Shown: positions 1 to 9,000 of the stretch, piece after piece
Layout of the letters: the number at the start of each line of letters is the position of its first letter
Numbering within the stretch: position 1 is the first letter of the stretch
Assembly: GCA_964615765.1 (NCBI GenBank)
Contig: CAZTQN010000061.1
Span: 1-11,985, forward strand
From: CAZTQN01 sp964615765
GTDB taxonomy: Bacteria; Planctomycetota; Phycisphaerae; Phycisphaerales; UBA1924
DNA: 11,985 bases
Direction of reading: 5' to 3'
Notes under the pieces: model-generated
The model's database searches: none
What the model saw: only the letters and a program-made list of their open reading frames with translations
Told to the model about the DNA's origin: nothing
Position numbers and translations under genes: made by a program

Positions 1-3000
1 GCGGCGGCCCCCGCCGCCCCGCAAGCGGCCCCGGTGGAACCTCCCGCGCCACCACCCATCGAGGAGCCCGATGTTCAACCCCCGGAACCGGTTGTCCCGC
101 CACTCGAAGAGCAGCCCCAACCCGACGCCCCGCCGATTCCGGTCGAGGCCCCCGATCGTGGTGGAAGCCCGGGGCCCGAAATGGCGGGTGCAGATCCCGA
201 TGAAGGACGGATCGTTCCGGTGGCTGCTGGTGAGCCCGCACTGGATGCGGGCGTGGGAACCGGCGTTCGAGCGGTGGTGGAACAGCCCGCAGGCCCGGGG
301 CCGAGCGCACAGCCCGGAAATGTGGTCCCCAGCGCTCCTGAGCGAGTGACCGCCCCCCCGCCACCCCCGCCGCCGGCGAACACGGTGGCCATGCAGCCGA
401 TGTGGCCGCCGGCCGCGCAGCCCCAGCGCGTGCCGACGGCTGCCAAGCCGCCCGCTGCGGCGCCCAAGCCAACCAAGCCCCAAAAGCCCGATTTGGGTGC
501 GTCGACGCGCATCGGCACAAACCCCGCTGGGCGTGAGTTGTTTGAGGACGCCCGGGGCGTGCGGTCCTACGTCGAGAACGGGTTGCGCGTTACCGAGCCT
601 GTGCGGATGGGCCCTCGCGGCGAGTTCAACGGCGTCGCAGACCGAAGCAAAGAGTTCAAGACAACAGAGGAACTTGCGACCCAGGCGGCGCCCGCCAACG
701 CGGCCGCGCCCGCACTCTCCCAAGACAAGCCAACCAGTTCGTACACCGTGTACCGCGGCTCCGGCCGCGCGTCGAAGGAAGCGGTGTACAGCGAGTACGC
801 CAGCGGCGGTGTGTTCACCGACAACGCGACGTACTACGCCTTTGACCAGGGCACTGCAAAGCAGTACGGCCCGAACGTGGAAACACGCACCGTTCAGCCA
901 AAGAACCCGCTGGTGCTCCGCACGGACAAGGACTTCGTCAGCGCGTTCCCAATCCGCAACGTCAACATCATCACGCAGGCGATGGAGGAAGCGTCGCGGC
1001 GGGGCCTGCGCGGCGACGATTTCGACGCGGACGTAAAGAAGCGCGTTGGCGACATCAGCCGGCAGTTGTTCGACTTCGCCGTTGACAAGGGGTACGACGC
1101 GATCGAGGTTCGGCTTGCCAAGGGCGATGCGTCCCGACGGCTGACCGAACTGATGGGGCACGATCAACTGATCGTGCTCACGCCCGAGTCGAAGAGCGCC
1201 GCGGCCGGGGTGCCGGGGGTCGCCAAGTCTCCCGACGCCCCCCCGGACGCACAACCCGGCGCGAGCACTCAACCCCCTGTACGGTCTGACGCCCCGGGTA
1301 TGACACCGTCGCCCGGCTTTTTGTCCAACCTCTCCGCCGAGAAGCAGGCCCGCGCCGACGAGTTGAAGAAACGTCTTCGCGCGAAGTTGGACGGGTCGCA
1401 ACTGAACACCGGGTTCGATCCGGAGATCGTCTCCCTCGGCGCGGAATTGGGCGCCCTGTACATCGAGGCCGGGGCCAAGCGGTTCAAGGACTGGGCGAAG
1501 GCGGTCCGCTCGGACCTGGGCGAGCGGATCGACCCCTACCTGCCGTCTCTGTACCTCGCGGCCCGCCGTATGCCGGGCGTCGACCGAACGGACACCGACA
1601 GCGCGGAGTACGTGGATTCCTTGACGGACGAGCAGGTCCGTAGCATGCTCAACGAGGGGACCGCCGATGACGGACCAGGAGTTCGAGGCCCAACTGAACC
1701 AAGCGCTGGCGGCGCGCAGCCCGGCGTGGTCATGGAACCACGAGGCGGAGTCGTACCAGAGGGCGATGCGGTCGGTGGCGCCGGAGACGGCGGCCGAACT
1801 GGAACGGAAGGGACTTCTCCGCAAGGTGTGCCTGCTGGCGTCGCATCAGATCCTGGATCGGGCGACGGAACTGGAGCAGGAGGGCGCGACGCCGGCGGGA
1901 GCGTTGTCGGACGCGATCCGGGAAGCCCTGACGGCGATGGAGCGCGAGCAGACGGAGCCCGAGACGACGGACCGGGACGGTCCGAACGAGACGCTGGCGA
2001 CGGCGCTGCGGCTTCTGCCTCGGCCCCCGGCAACTTCGTAATCACCAAGCCGGAACTTCTCGGACTCGGGTCGCCCAAGGCGAAGTACCGCGCCAACGTC
2101 GCGGCGCTGCAGACCTACCGCCGCGTGCTCTCCGAGGGTCGCGCCCCGACGCGTGAAGAGCAACAGATCATGTCGCAGTGGGTCGGCTGGGGGATGTTCC
2201 CCCAGTTGTTCAACTATGACAGCTCGTGGCGCAAGGAGGCGCAGGAGTTTCGGGAACTGGTGAGCGCGGAAGAGTGGAACTCTGCCCGCCAGAGCACCCT
2301 CAACGCCCACTACACCAGCGCCAAGATCGTGCGGGCGATGTGGGACATGGCCCGGCGCATGGGCTTCACCGGCGGCCGGATTCTTGAGCCCGGCATGGGG
2401 ATCGGGAACTTCTTTGGGCTCATGCCTCAGGATTTCGAGCACGGGGCCGCGATCGCCGGCGTTGAGATGGACACGCTGACGGGCGGCATGGCCAAGATGC
2501 TGTACCCGCAGGCGGCCATCAGCATCAACCGCTTCGAGAAGACCCCGCTTCCGCACAACTTCTTTGACCTGGTGATCTCGAACGTGCCGTTCGCCGACGT
2601 CCGACCCTTTGACAAGGAGTACAACCAGCACGGCGCGTCCCTGCACGACTACTACTTCCTGAAGTCGATCGACCGCGTCCGCCCCGGCGGGCTGGTCATG
2701 TTCATCACCAGCCGCTACACGCTGGACAAGCAGAACGACACCATCCGGAAGGTGCTGGCCGAGAAGGCCCGCCTTGTCGCGGCGTTCCGGTTGCCGGACG
2801 GCGCGTTCGAGCAGAACGCCGGGACGCAGGTGGTGACCGACATCATCATCCTGCAGCGCAAGTGGAGCCCCAGCAAGGCCAAAGACGAGCGGTGGCTTGG
2901 TGTCGGCACCGTGCCCGACCCCGCCGGCGGCGAGCCGATCGAGATCAACAACTACTACGTCGACAACCCCCAGAACGTGCTCGGTCAAGTCGACCGCTCG

Positions 3001-6000
3001 GGGACAATGTACGCCAAGAACCAGCCGAACGTGTCGATGCCGGTCGACTTCGACGATCGGTTGGAGCGGGCGATCCGAAGCCTGCCCGTCGACACGTACA
3101 CGCCGACGGGCGAGCAGGCGGGCGAAGTCGCCGAGCTGGAAAAGATGCAGTCGGCGACGGGGATGAAGCGCAACGCCATCACCATCAAGGACGGCAAGGC
3201 GTACCAGAACGTCAACGGCGAGTTGGTTGAGATCGAGTTGAACGCCGCGGACACCGCCCGTCTAAAGGCTGTGCTGTCCGTGCGGGATTCCACAAAGACC
3301 CTGCTGGAAGCCGAGCGGGCGGGTGAGCCGGACGCCCGGCTTGCCGAACTGCGCGAGGCGCTCAACCGCGAGTACGACGGCCTCGTCCGCAAGCACGGGT
3401 TCCTGCACAAGCCGGCGCTGCGCGAACTGTTCCGCACCGACCCCGAGAGCGGGCTGCTGCTGTCGCTGGAGATCCCCGACGGCAAGGACGCGAAGGGCAA
3501 GGACCAGTGGAAGAAGGCCGGGATCTTCACGGCCCGGCAGATCCGGGCCGCCCGGGCGCCGGATCAAGCCGGCACGGTGCGCGACGCGATGCTCATCTCG
3601 CTCGACGAGACGGGCGGCGTGTCACCGGCCCGCATCGCGGCCCTCACTGGCAAGAGCGTCGCGGACGTCGAGAAGCAGTTGGGCGACGAGCAGATTGCGT
3701 TCTTGGATCCGTCCGACGGGTGGGTTGCGGCGAGCGAGTACTTGGCCGGGAACGTCAAGGCGAAACTCGTCGCCGCCCGGACCGCCGCCGAGGTTGATCC
3801 CAAGTTCCAACCGAACGTCGTGGCGCTGGAGGCGGTGCAGCCCAAGGACCTGGAGGCTGCCGACATCGTGACGTCGTTCGGGTCGGTGTGGATCCCGACC
3901 AGCGACTACCAAGAGTTCATCGCCGGTCTGCTGGACACCGACGCGCGGTTCATCCAGTTGTCGCTCTCGGCGACCACTGGCGCGTGGATCATTGAAACGC
4001 CACGTGACGAAGTGCGGCGGTCGCCCGAGGCCCGGCAGAAATGGGGCACTCCCCAACTCCCGTTCTTTGATTTGGCTGCCTTGATTCTAAACCGCAAACC
4101 CGTCGTGGTGACGCGCACCGAGCGCGACGGCGATAAGACCGTCACTCGCGTTGACGAGGTCGCAACGGCGGAAGCGGTGCAAAAGGCCCGCGAGATTGAG
4201 GACTCGTTCATTGAGTGGGTGTGGTCGGACGACGCCCGCCGCAAGCGGCTGAAGCGCCAGTACAACGACACGTTCAACGTGTTCGTTGACGCGAAGTTCG
4301 ACGGGGCGCACCTGACGTTCCCCGGCATCAGTCCGACGCTCGGGTTCGGCGTGGAGTCGACACTGCGCCCAAGCCAGCGGAACGCCGTGATGCGCATCAT
4401 CCGGACCATGCGCGGGCTTCTCGCGCACGAGGTGGGCGCCGGCAAGACGCTCACGTACATCGCCGCGGCGATGGAACTGAAGCGGCTCGGCAAGGCGAAC
4501 AAGATCGTGCTCACTGGCATGAACGCGAACGCGGCACAGATGGCCCAAGAGGCGCGGCGGGCGTACCCGTCGGCCCGCATCCTGGACATCACGGCGGCGA
4601 AGGACGCCGACGAACGCCGGTCGCTCATCGCCCAGATCGCTACAAGCGACTGGGATTTGATCGTCATGACGCACAAGCAGTTTGTCGGGATCCCGGTGAC
4701 GCCCGACTCCGAGGCGGAGCAGATTCAAGAGCAGATCCGCGAACTGGAAGCCGCCTACATGGAAGCCCGCCTGCAAGACGTTTCGGCAGGCCGTGGAACG
4801 AAGAACAGTTCGAGGTTTGTGAAGCAGTTGGCCAAGGCAATCGAGCGGCTGAAGAAGGGCGCGGACGAGGTCATGTCGCGCAAGTCCATCAAGTCCGACG
4901 ACGTGATCTTCTTCGAGAACACCGGCATCGACTTTGTGTTTGTGGACGAGGCGCACGAGTTCAAGAAGATGCCCATCGCTTCGGCGCTGAACGTGAAGGG
5001 CGCGCCCAAAGCCGGGGATGAATCGGGGTACGGTCTCCAGTTGGCGATGAAGTCAAAGATCATCAACCGGGTGCAGGGGGCCGGTCGCGGCGTGGTTATT
5101 GGCACCGGCACGCCGATCACCAACCTGCTGCACGAAACGTACAACTGGATGCGGATTCTTCAGGCCGACGAACTGACTCGCATGGGCGTGCAGGCGTTCG
5201 ACGCTTGGGCCCGCGAGTTCACCGTCATCGAAAACCGGACCGAGTACAGCGCCGCCGGCGAGTACAAAGAGGTCAGCCGGCTCGCGAAGTACCAGAACGT
5301 CGTCATGCTCCAGACCATGATGCGGTCGGTGCTGGACGCCGTGCGCATCGACCGCATCAACGCCGAGACGCCCGAGGCCCAGCGCGTCAAGCGGCCCGGC
5401 CGCATCGACCGCCTTGAGGAACTGCCGCTTTCGTACGCGCAGCGGCGGTACTTGGACGAGGTGAAGTACCGCGCCAGGAACCTGAAGGGAGGCCCGCCGA
5501 CCAAGGGCGCCGACAACATGCTGTCGATCTCTGGGGATGCCCGGAAGGCCGCGATCGACATGCGGCTTGTCGACATCAACGGGCGCGATCACCCGGACAA
5601 CAAGGTCAACCGGTGCGCGACGCGGATCGCCGAGTTCGTCGAGAAGCACCCGGGCACGACGCACATGGTGTTCTGCGAGTTCCGCCGCAACGAGCAGAGC
5701 GGGTTTGACTTGTTCAAGGACTTGGCCGACAAACTCGTCGCCAAGGGCATCCCGAAAGCGAAGATCGCCCGGGTAGAAGACGTGACGGCTGAGAAGCGCA
5801 GCCAGTTGTGGGAGCGGATGAACAGCGGGGACGTCTGGGTCGTGATGGGCACGACCAAGACGATGGGGACCGGCGTGAACGCGCAGAAGCGGCTGGTGGC
5901 TTTGCACCACCTGGATGCGCCGTGGATGCCCGGCGACCTTGAACAGCGCGACGGGCGTGGATGGCGCAAGGGGAACGAGAACCCGACCGGCAAGATCCAC

Positions 6001-9000
6001 CTCTACCGCTACGCGACGGTCGGATCGTTCGACACGTTCATGTGGCAGGCGCTCGCGCGAAAGCAGAAGTTCATCAACCAGTTTTTCAGTGACGAGAACA
6101 TCCAAGAGAGCGTCGAGTGGGACGACGTCGAGGCGCTTTCGCCCGACCAGATCTACGCCATCACCGCCGGCAACCCGATCTTGCTGGAAAAGATCGAACT
6201 GGAGCGCCGTCTCCGCGAACTCAGCGCTTCGCGCCGGGCGCACCAGAAGGGGCAGACGCGTGCTCGCGACGACATCAGCAACGCCGACGACACCATCAAG
6301 ACCGTTCAGCGCGAAACGATCCCGGCGATCGAGAAGGATCGCGACCAGGCTTTGAAGACCAAGGACGACGAGTGGAGCGTGACCGTCGAGGGCAAGGTGT
6401 ACACCGACCCCGACGCTGCCACGAGCGCGATGCTGGACCTCGTCAAGGATGTCGCGATTGAGTGGCGCAAGGGTTACACCGTTGGTGAGCACCGCGGGTT
6501 CCGCGTTCAGCGCTGGTCATGGGGGTGGACCCTCACTGGTCCGAGCGGGCGCACGTACACAGTCAACCTCTGGACCGACGGAGGCGACGGGATCCGCATC
6601 GTGTTCAAGCAAAGCGCCGCCACAGTGCTTGGCGAGGCGGCGTGGGAGCGACGCATCGGCGAGGCGAACGACGAGATCGCCCGCGCGAACCGTCAGAAAG
6701 CGATTGCCAGCGAGCAACTCGGTAAACCGTTCGCGGGCGAGCAGGAGTTGCAGAAGTCGGAGGCCCGGTTCAAGGAGATCGAGCCCGAGTTGAAGCGGCT
6801 GGCCGAGGAGGAGAAGAAGCGCGAGGAGCAGCGGCAAGCGGCCGAGGCCAAGGTCGAGCGGCTCAACGACGCCCAACTCCGCGACGCCAACCGGCAACTC
6901 GGGCTGTCGGACCGGGGCGAGCGCGACGAACTGCGTGACCGGGTGCTCGAAGCCCTCCCGCCCGACGCGGTCGGTGACTGGATCGGGCAGTGGTTCCCGA
7001 ACGAGTCGATGGGGGCGGCGCCCAACCCGGCGATGGTCCGCACCGAGGACGGAGACCGCATCGCGAAGATCCGGACGGCGGACGAGATCGACGGCGACGA
7101 GGGCGCCGTGAGGGAGCCCGGGTGGGGCGAGGACAAGTACCCGCTTCGCATCGCCGACAACGACCGGTTCCGGGCTGCCTACGGCATCGGCCAGCCGACC
7201 CTGCGCCAGCGGCTCACCCTGTGGTGGGAGCGCCTGCGCGAGGACCTTGCGTCGTGGACGATGCGGGGCGCGGTCCCAGAACTGCCCCGGCTTGAGTGGG
7301 CGGCCGAGGCCCGGGAGGCGGCCCGGCAGATCCGGCACTCGTCGCACGTCGCGATGTTCCACACCAAGGAGGCGATGCGGCGGGCGCTGGCCCCGCTCCG
7401 CCCGGCCGACTGGGAACTGTTCACGAAGGTCGTCGTCTTCGAGGACCTGGCCAACACGGACGGCCCGCTCCCGTTCGGGCTCACGTCTCGGGAGGAGGCG
7501 GCGGCCGAGGCCGAGTGGTTGCTCGCCGAGGCCAAGAAGAACCCCCGCGTCACCGAGGCGCTTGAGGCCCGCCGCTCCATGTGGCGGGCGTGGAAGGAGG
7601 ACTACGAGGCGGCCGGCAAGGCGGTCGGCTGGGACGTCGGCTCCAAACTCACCCGGGGCGAGACGTACTACCGGCACCAGGTGCTGCACTGGATGCGGCT
7701 GAAGATGCTGGACCCCAAGGCCGCCCGGCGCACGCTGGAGGGGACCGGCCCGACCCAGCGCAGCACGCTCCGCACCGGCCGCGGGTTCCTCAAGCGCCGC
7801 GAGGGGTCCGAGAAGGACATCAACACCAACGTGCTCGAAGCCGAGTGGGAGGTCCTCACGCTCATGCGCGCCGACGCGCTGATGATGCGGCAACTCGCGA
7901 AGATCCGGCGCAAATACGACATCCTGCCCGACCTGAAGAAGCAGGCCCGCGTCGACAACATGCGGCTGATGCGGGAGCACTACAACCAGGAGGCGGGCAA
8001 CCCGATCGACGGCGAGACCCTGTTCAACGTGGAGATGAAGCAGGGGATCGCGCGGGCGCTGCAGCGGATCCGCGGGCTGGTCGAGGACGGCGTGATCGAC
8101 ATCGGCGCCGGCGATCGCTTCATGAGCGTGCTGTCCTTCACGGACCCGAGCGACGACGGCGCGGAGATCCGCGACGTGTACGCATGGGCGTCGTGGGCGG
8201 CGTCGAACGCCGAGCACGCCGAGAGCCAGATGGCGGCGCGGATGCTGCTGGCCGCGACGGCCGACCGGAAGAAGAAGATCAGCGAGGTCCTCGGCTCGCG
8301 CGAGCGCACGTGGGAGGACTACGTTCCGGCCGACTTCGAGGCGTTCCAGGTGCGACCCGGCCGCGTGGTGTTCATGGCCGATTCGATCCCCGACCGCATC
8401 GCCGAGTCGATCATGCTGACCGGCGGGGACGGGATGGAGTTGAAACTCACCCCCGACGACATCAGCAAGTTCATGGCGCTCGGACAGCCGTACACGCCCT
8501 GGGTCATGCCCCGGGAAGTCGCGGCGATGCTCCGCAACATCAAGCCGATCATGCGCGGCCCGACCGAAAAGGCGATCCAGAACGTCACGCGCGGGTGGAA
8601 GTGGAACGCCCTGATGCGGCCGGACAACTGGGTCCTGTACCGGTTCCGCAACCAGACCGAGATCCTGAAGGTGCTGGCGATCGCCCCGGGCGCCCTGCAG
8701 CGCAAGTACCTGACGCAGTCGATCGAGGACATGCGGCGGCTGTTCCTGAGCGGCGAGGTCGGGCAGAACAAGAGCGTGAGGGCGTGGATGGAGCGCGGCG
8801 GGGCCGCGGCGATGGTGCGCGTGCAGGAGATCTACGAGGTCAACGCGCTGGACGTCCTGAAGGACCTGGCGGTCACCAAGAACGAGACGGGCATCGGGTA
8901 CTACTTCGGGATGCCGACGCGGGCGATCCGCGCCATGGTCGACAAGCAAGGCCAGCTCAACGACATGCTGGAGTCGCTGTACCGGTACGCCGCTTTTCTC

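Noticed and set aside
497..1036. 179-residue +2-frame ORF over the ART-like domain
   Set aside because: It is a run of Ser, Thr, Arg and Ala typical of a shadow of a GC-rich gene. The giant frame keeps its normal codon preference and recognisable domain motifs here, unlike at the two nested candidates.
2581..2592. Apparent loss of the methylase catalytic motif (NVPF instead of NPPF)
   Set aside because: From memory, NVPF is the usual form in SNF2-linked phage-type methylases, and the surrounding family landmarks are intact.
5053..6492. 479-residue minus-strand ORF antisense to the helicase
   Set aside because: It lies opposite conserved helicase motifs and has shadow-like composition (Val, Arg, His, Leu, Asp).
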